From Streptomyces sp. LUP30 (GTDB lineage Bacteria; Actinomycetota; Actinomycetes; Streptomycetales; Streptomycetaceae): a DNA stretch of 58,972 nt. The translations under genes and the position numbers were made by a program. This document shows, piece by piece, positions 1 to 8,602 of the stretch (position 1 is its first letter; each line of letters begins with the position of its first letter). A model generated the notes under the pieces. The model saw only the letters and a program-made list of their open reading frames with translations, made no database searches and was not told where the DNA came from. The stretch covers positions 1-58,972 of the forward strand of contig NZ_MJAJ01000054.1 in NCBI RefSeq assembly GCF_001746365.1, read 5' to 3'.

Positions 1-110
1 CGTCTCGCGGCGGGACCCCCTCCCGGGGCGGTGGCGCCCCGGCGGCGCGTTCCGGCGTCCGGCCCGCTCCCGGCTCCCGCAACACCCGTCCCGGCAACGG
101 GGGCAGACCG

Positions 111-407
111 GTGCCGCGCGGCGGGGCCGGCCGTCCGGGGCCGAGGAACACGGGGACCGGACGGCGGCCGGCCAACCCGCGGCTGCTGCGTCAGCGGATC
201 TTCGTGTTCGTCGTGGTGACCCTGTTCGTGGCGCTCGGCATCGCCGTCGTCCAGGGCTGCGAGGGCCCCGCGCGCGGTCTCGGCGTGAACCACGGCGTCG
301 TCCGGCACCAGCAGGAGCACGAGAGCCCCGCTCCGGGCGGGCCGCTCGGCGGGCCGGGGCCGGACGGGCTGAACGGACCTGACGAGGCGCATCCGCTCGA
401 CGGCTGA
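111..407 (+). CDS. Small single-pass membrane protein, possibly 5'-partial
   Basis: I do not recognise a family. Read from the GTG at 111, the product is 98 residues: a basic, Gly/Pro/Arg-rich N-terminus, one hydrophobic segment at about residues 30-48 (core IFVFVVVTLFVALGIAVVQG), then a Gly/Pro-rich tail. This would be a single-pass inner-membrane protein with a short soluble tail. The frame stays open to the left edge of the window, with the same low-complexity Arg/Gly/Pro composition, so the true start may lie outside and the N-terminus may be longer. It converges on the RNA methyltransferase gene with only 35 nt between the stops. No function is proposed. Confidence 0.5.
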   Translation: MPRGGAGRPGPRNTGTGRRPANPRLLRQRIFVFVVVTLFVALGIAVVQGCEGPARGLGVNHGVVRHQQEHESPAPGGPLGGPGPDGLNGPDEAHPLDG

Positions 408-442
408 CCGGGGCGGGCCTCCCGGCGGGGCGGACGCAGGCC

Positions 443-1261
443 CTACGGCTGCGGTCGGCCCGTCGCCACCGCGTAGAAGGCCACCGCCGCCGCCGCGCCC
501 ACGTTGAGCGAGTCGACGCCGTGGGACATGGGGATGCGGACCCATTCGTCGGCGGCGACGAGGGCCTGGGTGGAGAGGCCGTCGCCCTCCGCGCCGAGCA
601 TCAGGGCCACCCGGTCCATCCGGTGCGGCGCCGCCTCGTCGAGACTGCGGGCCTTCTCGTCCGGGGTGAGGGCGAGGAGGGCGAAGCCGGCCTCGCGGAC
701 CGAGTCCAGGCTCTTGGGCCAGCTGTCGAGCCGGGCGTACGGCACGGAGAAGACCGCGCCCATCGACACCTTCACGCTGCGGCGGTAGAGGGGGTCGGCG
801 CAGTCCGGGGAGAGCAGCACGGCATCCATGCCGAGGGCCGCCGCCGAACGGAAGATCGCGCCGATGTTGGTGTGGTCGTTGACCGACTCCATGACCACGA
901 CCCGGCGGGCGGTCTGCAGGAGTTCGGCGGCGTCGGGCAGCGGCTTGCGCTGCATGGAGGCCAGCGCGCCGCGGTGGACGTGGTAGCCGGTGACCCGTTC
1001 GGCGAGTTCCGGGCTGACGGCGTAGACCGGCGCCGGGAGTTCGTCGATGACGTCGCGCATGACGTCGACCCACTTGGCGGAGAGCAGCATCGAGCGCATC
1101 TCGTACCCGGCGTCCTTGGCGCGGCGGATGACCTTCTCGCCCTCCGCGATGAACAGGCCCTCGGCGGGCTCGCGCTTGCGGCGCAGCTCGACGTCGGTCA
1201 GGCCGGTGTAGTCGCGCAGGCGCGGGTCGTCGGGATCGTCAACGGTGATGAGATCGGCCAC
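443..1261 (-). CDS. TrmH/SpoU family RNA 2'-O-methyltransferase
   Basis: A 272-residue SpoU-class (SPOUT fold) methyltransferase, expected to transfer a methyl group from S-adenosylmethionine to a ribose 2'-OH of rRNA or tRNA in the cytoplasm. The three family motifs are in order: NDHTNIGAIFRSA (motif 1), MLGAEGDGLS (motif 2) and IPMSHGVDSLNVGAAAA (motif 3). The N-terminal 100 residues match the usual substrate-binding region (RKREPAEGLFIAEGEKVIRRA). The start is GTG at 1261. Target base and RNA cannot be read from sequence. It follows cobA by 63 nt on the same strand and could be co-transcribed, though the functions are unrelated. A second SpoU paralogue lies at 51127-51987. Confidence 0.9.
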   Translation of the reverse strand: MADLITVDDPDDPRLRDYTGLTDVELRRKREPAEGLFIAEGEKVIRRAKDAGYEMRSMLLSAKWVDVMRDVIDELPAPVYAVSPELAERVTGYHVHRGALASMQRKPLPDAAELLQTARRVVVMESVNDHTNIGAIFRSAAALGMDAVLLSPDCADPLYRRSVKVSMGAVFSVPYARLDSWPKSLDSVREAGFALLALTPDEKARSLDEAAPHRMDRVALMLGAEGDGLSTQALVAADEWVRIPMSHGVDSLNVGAAAAVAFYAVATGRPQP

Positions 1262-1324
1262 AGGGTGATACTGCCTTGTCCTGGGTGTGGTGCCAACGGC
1301 TCGGAACGGTTGTGTTACCCGCGG

Positions 1325-2557
1325 TTACTCAGAGGTGGGCGGGCCGACGGCGACGACGGCGCCGATGACGATCACCGCCGGGGGCCTGACATCCTCGGTG
1401 CGGACCGTCTCGGCGACGGTCGCGAGGGTCGCGTCCACGCGCCGCTGGGCGGCCGTCGTGCCCTCCTGGACGAGAGCGACCGGGGTGTCGGGCGACTTGC
1501 CGTGCGAGACCAGCGTCTCGGCGATCTTCCCGATCTTGTCGACGCCCATCAGGACCACCAGTGTGCCGGTGAGCTTCGCGAGGGACGGCCAGTCGACCAG
1601 GGAGCGCTCGTCGTCGGGGGCGACATGCCCGCTGACCACGGTGAACTCATGGGCGACCCCGCGGTGCGTGACCGGGATGCCGGCCGCGCCGGGGACCGAG
1701 ATCGAGCTCGAGATGCCCGGGACGACCGTGCAGGCGATGCCCGCCTCGGCGAGGGCCTGGAGCTCCTCCATGCCGCGGCCGAAGACGTACGGGTCGCCGC
1801 CCTTGAGGCGGACGACCGACTTGCCCTGCTTGGCGTGCTCGATCAGCGCGTTGTTGATGGCCTCCTGCGCCATGTACCGGCCGTAGGGGATCTTCGCCGC
1901 GTCGATCACCTCGACGTGCGGCGGGAGTTCGGCGAGGAGGTCGCGCGGGCCGAGCCGGTCGGCGATGACGACGTCCGCCTCGGCGAGCAGCCGGCGGCCG
2001 CGGACCGTGATCAGGTCCGGGTCGCCGGGGCCGCCGCCGACGAGGGCGACGCCCGGGGTCCGGGTGCGGTGGTGGGGGGCCACGAGGGTGCCGTCGCGCA
2101 GGCCCTCGACGACGGCGTCGCGGACGGCCGCGGTGTGGCGCGGGTCGCGGCCGCGGGCCCTCGTGGTGAGGACGGCGATCGTGACGCCCTCGCTGTGGCC
2201 GGTCGCCGGGGTCCAGGCGGTGGCGGCGTCGGCGTCGTCGGAGCGCACGCACCACACGCGGTGGGCCTCCGCCTCGGCGGAGGCCTGCCGGTTGGCGTCC
2301 GGGTCGCTGGTGGCGATCAGGGCGTACCAGGCCGCGGCGAGGTCGCCCTCGGCGTAGGGGCGCCTCGACCAGAGCAGCTCACCCGCGTCCGCCATCGCCT
2401 CGACGGACGGAGTCGCCTCCGGGGACACGAGGTGCACGTCGGCGCCCGCCGCGATCAGGGCGGGCAGGCGGCGCTGGGCGACCTGGCCGCCGCCGAGGAC
2501 GACGACCCGGCGGCCGGCGAGGCGGAGGCCTACGGGGTAGGCGGGGTGTTCGGCCAT
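1325..2557 (-). CDS. cobA: Uroporphyrinogen-III C-methyltransferase fused to precorrin-2 dehydrogenase (siroheme synthase type)
   Basis: A 410-residue fusion. The N-terminal part (about 1-150) is a precorrin-2 dehydrogenase/sirohydrochlorin ferrochelatase-like domain with an NAD-binding loop VVVLGGGQVAQRR. The C-terminal part (about 165-410) is SUMT, which adds two SAM-derived methyl groups to uroporphyrinogen III to give precorrin-2. Motifs are GGGPGDPDLITVRG near 170, LKGGDPYVFGRG near 250 and VPGISSSISVPGAAGIPVTHRG-type sequence near 285. The enzyme feeds both siroheme and cobalamin. The start is the ATG at 2557; the frame is open further upstream but only with low-complexity sequence. A -10-like TAAAAT lies at 2631-2636, though no good -35 pairs with it. 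It lies 149 nt after cobT, a gap that holds a hairpin, so it may have its own promoter. Confidence 0.93.
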   Translation of the reverse strand: MAEHPAYPVGLRLAGRRVVVLGGGQVAQRRLPALIAAGADVHLVSPEATPSVEAMADAGELLWSRRPYAEGDLAAAWYALIATSDPDANRQASAEAEAHRVWCVRSDDADAATAWTPATGHSEGVTIAVLTTRARGRDPRHTAAVRDAVVEGLRDGTLVAPHHRTRTPGVALVGGGPGDPDLITVRGRRLLAEADVVIADRLGPRDLLAELPPHVEVIDAAKIPYGRYMAQEAINNALIEHAKQGKSVVRLKGGDPYVFGRGMEELQALAEAGIACTVVPGISSSISVPGAAGIPVTHRGVAHEFTVVSGHVAPDDERSLVDWPSLAKLTGTLVVLMGVDKIGKIAETLVSHGKSPDTPVALVQEGTTAAQRRVDATLATVAETVRTEDVRPPAVIVIGAVVAVGPPTSE

Positions 2558-2648
2558 GAGGGTGCGGCTCCTCGTACGGGCAGAGAGCAGTGGGCGGGCG
2601 CTGCGGCTCTGGAGCGGCCCTGACGTGCGCATTTTAAAGGTGGCTTCA

Positions 2649-2696
2649 GCATGCGGCGGGGCCGGGGGCAGCACAAGCCGCATGCCGCCCGGCCCC
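2649..2696 (-). terminator. Hairpin between cobT stop and cobA start
   Basis: Two alternative stems overlap here: GCATGCGGC (2649-2657) with GCCGCATGC (2677-2685), and GGGGCCGGG (2658-2666) with CCCGGCCCC (2688-2696). They cannot form together. It sits 11 nt downstream of the cobT stop in transcript sense. No strong U-run follows, so it could be a factor-assisted terminator or an RNA structure between the genes. Confidence 0.4.
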
Positions 2697-2706
2697 GGAG
2701 CAGGTC

Positions 2707-5700
2707 CTACTTCTCGGTCACACCCGCCGAGTCGAACGTCGCGACCTCGTGCATCGCACGGGCCGTGCTCTGCACCAGCGGCAGCGCCAGCAGCGCGCCC
2801 GTGCCCTCGCCGAGGCGCAGGTCCAGGTCGACCAGGGGGCGCAGCCCCAGCTTGTTGAGGGCCGCCACATGGCCGGGCTCCGCGCTGCGGTGGCCCGCGA
2901 TGCACGCCGCGAGCACCTCGGGGGCGATGGCGCGGGCGACCAGGGCGGCCGCACCGGCACTGACGCCGTCCAGGATCACGGGCGTGCGCAGGGAGGCGCC
3001 GCCCAGCAGCAGGCCGACCATCGCCGCGTGTTCAAAGCCGCCGATCGCGGCCAGGACGCCGATCGGATCGGCCGGATCCGGCTGGTGGAAGTCCAGGGCG
3101 CGGCGGACGACCTCGGTCTTGCGGGCCAAGGTCTCGTCGTTGATCCCGGTGCCGCGGCCGGTGACCTCGGCCGGGTCGGCGCCGGTGAAGACCGAGATGA
3201 GGGCGGCGGACGCCGTAGTGTTCGCGATGCCCATCTCACCGGTGAGCAGCGCCTTGTTGCCGGCCGCCACCAGGTCGCGGGCCGTCTCGATGCCGACCTC
3301 GATGGCCTGCTTGGCCTCCTCGCGGGTCATCGCGGGGCCGGTGGTCATGTCGGACGTGCCCGCGCGGATCTTGCGGGGCAGCAGACCGGGGGTGCCGGGC
3401 AGATCGGCGGCGACACCGACGTCCACCACGCAGACCTCGGCGCCGACCTGGGTCGCGAAGGCGTTGCAGACCGCTCCCCCACCGAGGAAGTTGGCGACCA
3501 TCTGGGCCGTCACCTCCTGCGGCCACGGGGTGACGCCCTGGGCGTGCACGCCGTGGTCGCCGGCGAAGATCGCGACGGCCGCGGGCTCCGGGATCGGCGG
3601 CGGGCACTGCCGTGACAGGCCGGACAGCTGCGCCGAGATGATCTCCAGCATGCCGAGCGCGCCGGCCGGCTTGGTCATCCGCTTCTGCCGCTCCCAGGCC
3701 TCGCCGAGCGCCTTGGCGTCCAGCGGGCGGACACTGGCGACGGTCTCGGCGAGCAGGTCGTGCGGGTCCTCGCCAGGCAGCGCGCGACGGCCGTACGTCT
3801 CCTCGTGGACGACCCACGACAGCGGGCGTCGCTTGGCCCAGCCCGCCTGCATCAGCTCGGGCTCGTCCGGGAACTCGTCGACGTAGCCGACGCAGAGGTA
3901 GGCGACCACTTCGAGGTGCTCGGGCAGCCCCAGCGCGCGGACCATCTCACGCTCGTCGAAGAAGCTGACCCAGCCGACGCCGAGGCCCTCGGCGCGGGCG
4001 GCGAGCCAGAGGTTCTCGACCGCGAGCGCGGAGGAGTACGGCGCCATCTGCGGCTGGGTGTGACGGCCCAGGGTGTGCCGGCCGCCACGGGTCGGGTCGG
4101 CGGTGACCACGATGTTCACCGGGGTGTCGAGGATGGCCTCGATCTTCAGTTCCTTGAACTGCTTGGCCCGGCCCTTGGGCAGGGACTTCGCGTACGCGTC
4201 GCGCTGACGCGTCGCCAGTTCGTGCATCGCGCGGCGGGTCTCGGCCGAGCGGATGACGACGAAGTCCCAGGGCTGCGAGTGGCCGACGGAGGGCGCGGTG
4301 TGAGCGGCCTCCAGGACGCGCAGCAGCACCTCGTGCGGGATCGGGTCGCTCCGGAAGCCGTTGCGGATGTCCCGGCGTTCGCGCATCACCTTGAGGACGG
4401 CCTCACGCTCGGCGTCGTCGTAGGCGGGCGCGGCCGGGCCGGTGGACTCTCGCGCTTCTTCCACTGCGGCGGCCGGGCTCTCTTCCTGGTCGGCGGCCCT
4501 GGTCTGCAGGTCCTCCGGGCTCTGTGCGACGTCGGGGTCGACGTCGTTGTCCTGCTCCGCGTCGGGGGCGGCCGGGGCCGGACCGGGAGCGGCGCCGCGA
4601 GGGGCGGGGACCGCGGCCGCGGAGAGGTCGGCGGCCGTCTCGACGGTCCGCGCGTGGACGGCCCGCTCGTCCGCCGCCGGCTCGGGGGCCGGCTGCTCCG
4701 ACGCCGGGGCCACGACAGCGTGCGCCGGGATCGGGTCGAGGTGCTCGGCGGCGGCCGCCGTGCCCTCGACCGGCACGGGCTGGTCCGGCGACCGGTCCGG
4801 GCCGGGCTGGACCGGCACGGGAGCCAGGACGGCGCCCTCGTCCGGGAGTTCGGCGTCCGGCTCGCCGGCGGACGGCGCGGGGACGGCCTCCGCGAGCGGG
4901 ACGGCCGGGACGGACTGCGGGTGCTCGGCGGGCGGCACGTCGGCCGCGACAGGCACGGAGGGCTCGGGGACCACGGAGGGCTCGGGAGCGACGGAGGGTG
5001 CGGGGTCCGCGTCGACGGGCGACTCAGCGGGCCCGGACACCTGCGGCGTCTCCGCTGCCTCCGCTGGCTCCGACGCCTTCGCGGAGGGCTGATCCAGCGG
5101 GGCCGCCGGCTCCGGCGCGGGGGCCGCTTCCAGGGCGGAGACGTCGATGCCGGCGTCCGGGGTATGGGATGCCGTGTCCACCGTCTGGACGTCGTGGACG
5201 GCGGGCGCGGGCTCGTCGTCCGCGACCTGCACCGGCGGCTCCGGCCCCGTCTCCGGCTCCGGCGCCTGTTCCCCCGACGCCTCCTGGGCGGTCGGCGCGG
5301 CGACGGGCTCCGCCTGCGGCTCGGCTTCCGGCACCACGGCGGGCGCAGCGTCCTGCGGCGTCACGGCGGGCGCGAGGACGGAGACGTCGGCTTCCGTCGC
5401 GGTGGCGGAGACCGCGGGCTCCGGGACGGTCTCGGGCGCGGGGTCCTCGAAGACCTGGGCGGCGGGCGTCTCCTCCGCGGACGCCGCCGGCTCCGGCGCT
5501 TCGGGGATCACGGCCTGCGGCGGCTCGGGGGCCGGCACCGCCTCGGGCCCGGGGGCGGGCTCGGGGGTGGCTTCGGGGGCGGATTCGGGAGCGGTGGCAA
5601 GTTCCGGAGCGGGCATCGCGGGGGGCGCGGGCTCCGACGGAGCGTCGGCCACGGGGTCGGGCGCGGGGACGACGGCGGCAGTCTCGACCGCCTCGCTCTC

Positions 5701-6933
5701 CGGCGCCTCGGCCGCTTCGAAGGCCTGCGGACCCTGCGCCGCCGGGTCGCCGGGAGCCGCGACGGCCACCGGCTCCTGGGACTCCTGAGACTCCTCGGCG
5801 GGACTCGCCGCCACCGTCCCGCCCGTGTCGGCGACGGTCTGATCTGCGACGACGGGATCGGTCACGGCAGCCTCCGCCACGGCCTGGCCGCCCACGGCGG
5901 CCTCCGCCGGGTCGGGCGCGCCGGCCGCCTCGGGCGCCGCTGCACCCCCGCCCACCTCGACGGTGTCGACGGCGACCGGCTCGGCAGGTCGGACAGGCTC
6001 GGCGGGTGGGGCTGCTTCCTGGGCGACGGACAGCTGTTCGGCGGGCTCGTCCCCGGGGCCTTCAGCGGGCTCCGGCGCCTGCGCCGCTTCCGCCGGCTGA
6101 TCCACTGCGGACACCGGAGCGTCCGCCGCCTGGTCGTCGGCGGGGTCCTGCTGGGCCTCGGCCATCATCGCGGCGCCGAGCAGCTCACCGGTGTCGACGA
6201 TTCCGTATCCCTGCCCGTACCCCCGAGCGATCTGGGGTTCCTGCGCGGCCTCGGGCTCGGGGGCTTCCTGCGGGGCGGTCGCGGCGATCGCCTCGGTCGC
6301 GACGCGGGCCACCACGGCCTGGGCCGCGCCCACCGGCTCGGCCTGCTGTGTCTGCGCGACCGCGGCCGGAACAACCGTTTCCCCGGCCGTGCCCCCGGAA
6401 GGGACCTGTGCCGGGGCCGGCGCCTGGGCCGTGGTCTGTGCGGCGCCCCAGGGAGACGCGCCCTGCGGCGGCATGTCCCGCAGGTGCGGCACGTCGAGGT
6501 ACTCGGGGCCGGACGCCGCCGGGCCGGGCTGACGCGCCGGAACACCGGCCGGGCCGCGGTCGGCGAGCGAGCGGACCGGGCTGGCCGAGGCGTCGGGAAT
6601 CGGCGGGCCGAGATGCAGGGGGCGGCGCGGGGTCGCCTGCGGCGCGGACGGGCCGGGCAGGCGGACGCCGCTGAGGTCGACCGAACCGCTGTCGCGGCCG
6701 GCCGTCTCGTGCGGCCCGGGCTCGTGGACCGCTTCGACCACCGGTTCCGGCGCGGGCGGGGCCACCTCGTTGCCCCACGCGCTCTGGGCACCCGGCAGCA
6801 GCAACAGGTCTTCGTCCTCGGCGGTGGTCTCGGAGAGGTAGGTGTACGCACCGTGCGCGGGGGCGCCCGGCTGCTCCACCATGCCTGCGCTCTCCGGCAG
6901 TCCCTCGCCCGGGACCTGGCCGGTGTCGGTCAT
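2707..6933 (-). CDS. cobT: BluB-CobT fusion (5,6-dimethylbenzimidazole synthase-like + NaMN:DMB phosphoribosyltransferase) with a very long disordered N-terminus
   Basis: A 1,408-residue protein for lower-ligand assembly in cobalamin. Residues 1 to about 830 are low-complexity, rich in Pro, Ala, Glu and Val (many PAPEP, AEPV-type runs), with a few patterned patches such as LLLLPGAQSAWGNE near 35-50 and GYGQGYGIVDTGELLGAA. About 836-1055 is a flavin nitroreductase-fold domain of BluB type (RRDIRNGFRSDPIP, APSVGHSQPWDFVVIR, GLGVGWVSFF), which in the family makes DMB from FMNH2. About 1057-1408 is CobT, which transfers ribose phosphate from nicotinate mononucleotide to DMB; it has FAGDHGVHAQGVTPWP and the active-site Glu region LRLGEGTGALLALPLV. 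The ATG at 6933 has a GAGGGG ribosome site 6 nt upstream; a farther in-frame start at 7203 lacks one. Stand-alone CobT is about 350 residues, so the N-terminal extension is the oddity. Confidence 0.92.
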   Translation of the reverse strand: MTDTGQVPGEGLPESAGMVEQPGAPAHGAYTYLSETTAEDEDLLLLPGAQSAWGNEVAPPAPEPVVEAVHEPGPHETAGRDSGSVDLSGVRLPGPSAPQATPRRPLHLGPPIPDASASPVRSLADRGPAGVPARQPGPAASGPEYLDVPHLRDMPPQGASPWGAAQTTAQAPAPAQVPSGGTAGETVVPAAVAQTQQAEPVGAAQAVVARVATEAIAATAPQEAPEPEAAQEPQIARGYGQGYGIVDTGELLGAAMMAEAQQDPADDQAADAPVSAVDQPAEAAQAPEPAEGPGDEPAEQLSVAQEAAPPAEPVRPAEPVAVDTVEVGGGAAAPEAAGAPDPAEAAVGGQAVAEAAVTDPVVADQTVADTGGTVAASPAEESQESQEPVAVAAPGDPAAQGPQAFEAAEAPESEAVETAAVVPAPDPVADAPSEPAPPAMPAPELATAPESAPEATPEPAPGPEAVPAPEPPQAVIPEAPEPAASAEETPAAQVFEDPAPETVPEPAVSATATEADVSVLAPAVTPQDAAPAVVPEAEPQAEPVAAPTAQEASGEQAPEPETGPEPPVQVADDEPAPAVHDVQTVDTASHTPDAGIDVSALEAAPAPEPAAPLDQPSAKASEPAEAAETPQVSGPAESPVDADPAPSVAPEPSVVPEPSVPVAADVPPAEHPQSVPAVPLAEAVPAPSAGEPDAELPDEGAVLAPVPVQPGPDRSPDQPVPVEGTAAAAEHLDPIPAHAVVAPASEQPAPEPAADERAVHARTVETAADLSAAAVPAPRGAAPGPAPAAPDAEQDNDVDPDVAQSPEDLQTRAADQEESPAAAVEEARESTGPAAPAYDDAEREAVLKVMRERRDIRNGFRSDPIPHEVLLRVLEAAHTAPSVGHSQPWDFVVIRSAETRRAMHELATRQRDAYAKSLPKGRAKQFKELKIEAILDTPVNIVVTADPTRGGRHTLGRHTQPQMAPYSSALAVENLWLAARAEGLGVGWVSFFDEREMVRALGLPEHLEVVAYLCVGYVDEFPDEPELMQAGWAKRRPLSWVVHEETYGRRALPGEDPHDLLAETVASVRPLDAKALGEAWERQKRMTKPAGALGMLEIISAQLSGLSRQCPPPIPEPAAVAIFAGDHGVHAQGVTPWPQEVTAQMVANFLGGGAVCNAFATQVGAEVCVVDVGVAADLPGTPGLLPRKIRAGTSDMTTGPAMTREEAKQAIEVGIETARDLVAAGNKALLTGEMGIANTTASAALISVFTGADPAEVTGRGTGINDETLARKTEVVRRALDFHQPDPADPIGVLAAIGGFEHAAMVGLLLGGASLRTPVILDGVSAGAAALVARAIAPEVLAACIAGHRSAEPGHVAALNKLGLRPLVDLDLRLGEGTGALLALPLVQSTARAMHEVATFDSAGVTEK

Positions 6934-7299
6934 GCGTACCCCTCGCCCATCGGTTAGTGCTTCTACGGCCGGCTCACCCGGAGCGGCGCACCGACCGCTC
7001 CGCAGTGAAGAACGAGCGTCCGTGCCCAGCGGCACGAACGACCCGCCCGAAAAAGCGACAAAGCCATTCAGTGGCATTGTCCCGGCCGCCGCCGCCTCGC
7101 GACAGCTTGATCGGCGAGGCTCCGCTGTGGACTGCGCCACGTTGCGCGTCCTCCGGTTCTGCCGTACCACCCACAGCCCAAAAGGGATGCGTTTTCCGGA
7201 CATTGACCGACGAAGCGCCGGGCGACCGGAAGCGGTACGACGATCGGCCAGCCTACCGCGCGCGGTACGACAACAGGATCACGGGGAGGGCCGACCCGG
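6934..7299 (-). other. Gene-free interval upstream of cobT; no convincing B12 riboswitch
   Basis: 366 nt between cobL and cobT. It contains a perfect 14-nt palindrome TACCGCGCGCGGTA (7254-7267), the sequence CGGTACGAC twice (7233-7241, 7263-7271), and a six-codon open frame that overlaps the cobT ATG as ATGA. A lone GCCACTG on the minus strand near 7066-7072 resembles part of the cobalamin riboswitch core, but no matching B12 box follows it. A promoter for cobT probably lies here, but I cannot place it. Confidence 0.5.
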
Positions 7300-8517
7300 T
7301 CACGGCCGACGGTCGGCGAGAACCCCGGTGAGCAGGAACGCGACGCTCCGCTCCGTCTCCGTCCAGGCCCGCGTGTCGAGTTCGACGGACTGGACGAGGG
7401 AGCACTCGACGCCGTAGCCGTGCTCGGAGAGGCCGCGGCCCACGAGTTCGGCGGCGTCGCGGGTCGCCGCGTGGGTGACGATGCGCTGCGGACGGCGGTC
7501 GACGACCGCGGAGACCACCGGCGCACCCCCGCCGCCGACCCGGACGACGTCCGGTTCGGGCAGGTTCTCCAGGACGTGCGGGGCATCGCCGTGGACGATC
7601 TGGAGCTGGACGCCGTGCCGGCGCGCGGCCGCGTCCGTGCGGGCGCAGGCCTCCAGGTCCCGGTCGACGGCGATGACGGCGGCGCCCGCTCGCGCGGCCT
7701 CGGTCGCGAACGCTCCGCTGCCGCAGCCGATGTCCCAGACGAGGTCGCCCACCCGGGGGCCCAGCCGGGCGAGTTGGGCGGCGCGCAGCAACGGGGCCTC
7801 CCCCTCGCCGAGCCCACCGCCGTACGCCTCGCCGGGCAGCGCCCAGCCGCGCGGACCGACGCCGGGGTCACGGCCCGCGATCCAGCCGCTCTCCCCGGAC
7901 ACGACCGGACCGGTGGGGCCGCCGATGACGATGACGACGTTGGGGTCGCGCCAGATGTGGTCGGCCGCCTTGTCGGAGGTGACGACACTGACCTGCTCGC
8001 GGTCGGTGCCGAGCTCCTCGCACACCACGAAGGTGCGGTGCACGCCCTCCATCAGCAGGCCGAGCTCGGCGGGACCGGCGCCCGGGGAGGTGAGGACGGC
8101 GACCTTGGTGTGGGCGCGGCACACGTTCACCGCGCGGCGCAGGGTGCGCCGGTGTGCGACGACCACCTGGGCGTCGTCCCAGGGCATGCCGGCCCGGGCG
8201 AAGGCGGCGGCCACGGCGGAGACGGCGGGGACGACCTCGACCTCCAGGCCGAACTCGGGTGCGCGCAGGGCCCGTACGACGCCGAAGAAGCCCGGGTCGC
8301 CGTCGGCGACGACGACAGCGGTGCCACGGTGGCCGGCGATGCGGGGGGCCGCGAGGGCGACGCTGCCGAGCCGGATGCGTTCCGCGCCGGGGGGCACCTC
8401 GGGCAGCGTCAGATGGTGGGCGGCGCCGGCCACCAGCGTGGCGGCGCCCAGCGCGGAGCGGGCCGCGGCGGTCAGCGGCGAGCCGTCCCAGCCGATCACG
8501 GTGACGCGGTCGGCCAT
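7300..8517 (-). CDS. cobL: Precorrin-6Y C5,15-methyltransferase (decarboxylating), CbiE-CbiT fusion
   Basis: A 405-residue bifunctional enzyme of the corrin ring pathway, methylating C5 and C15 and decarboxylating the acetate side chain with SAM as donor. The N-terminal half (about 1-205) is a tetrapyrrole methylase domain (VTVIGWDGSPLTAAAR, VVVADGDPGFFGV, VVPAVSAVAAAFARAG). The C-terminal half (about 215-405) is a class I methyltransferase with the SAM loop VWDIGCGSGAFATEAAR near 260. The ATG at 8517 has a GGGGGAG ribosome site about 10 nt upstream; a start three triplets beyond (8541) is possible but less well placed. It heads the cobL-cobT-cobA direction. With only cobL, cobT and cobA here, the remaining cobalamin genes must lie elsewhere. 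Confidence 0.93.
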   Translation of the reverse strand: MADRVTVIGWDGSPLTAAARSALGAATLVAGAAHHLTLPEVPPGAERIRLGSVALAAPRIAGHRGTAVVVADGDPGFFGVVRALRAPEFGLEVEVVPAVSAVAAAFARAGMPWDDAQVVVAHRRTLRRAVNVCRAHTKVAVLTSPGAGPAELGLLMEGVHRTFVVCEELGTDREQVSVVTSDKAADHIWRDPNVVIVIGGPTGPVVSGESGWIAGRDPGVGPRGWALPGEAYGGGLGEGEAPLLRAAQLARLGPRVGDLVWDIGCGSGAFATEAARAGAAVIAVDRDLEACARTDAAARRHGVQLQIVHGDAPHVLENLPEPDVVRVGGGGAPVVSAVVDRRPQRIVTHAATRDAAELVGRGLSEHGYGVECSLVQSVELDTRAWTETERSVAFLLTGVLADRRP

Positions 8518-8602
8518 CGTCGTCAGTCTCCCCCGGTTCACACAGGCAGCGGGCTCCGTGAGGGTACCTGGTCAGGGTGTCCGGGGACGGCGGCGGTCCG
8601 GG

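Noticed and set aside
521..2623. A 700-codon open frame opposite cobA and the SpoU gene
   Set aside because: Antisense shadow with no recognisable protein; the minus-strand genes have full family motifs.
3760..6957. A long open frame (over 1,000 codons) on the plus strand opposite cobT
   Set aside because: It is antisense to the repetitive Pro/Ala/Glu region, rich in Arg/Gly, with no domain and no ribosome site. GC-biased third positions keep the opposite frame open.
7066..7072. GCCACTG resembling part of a cobalamin riboswitch core (minus strand)
   Set aside because: No B12 box or matching stems around it in the 366-nt interval; a seven-nt match is expected by chance.
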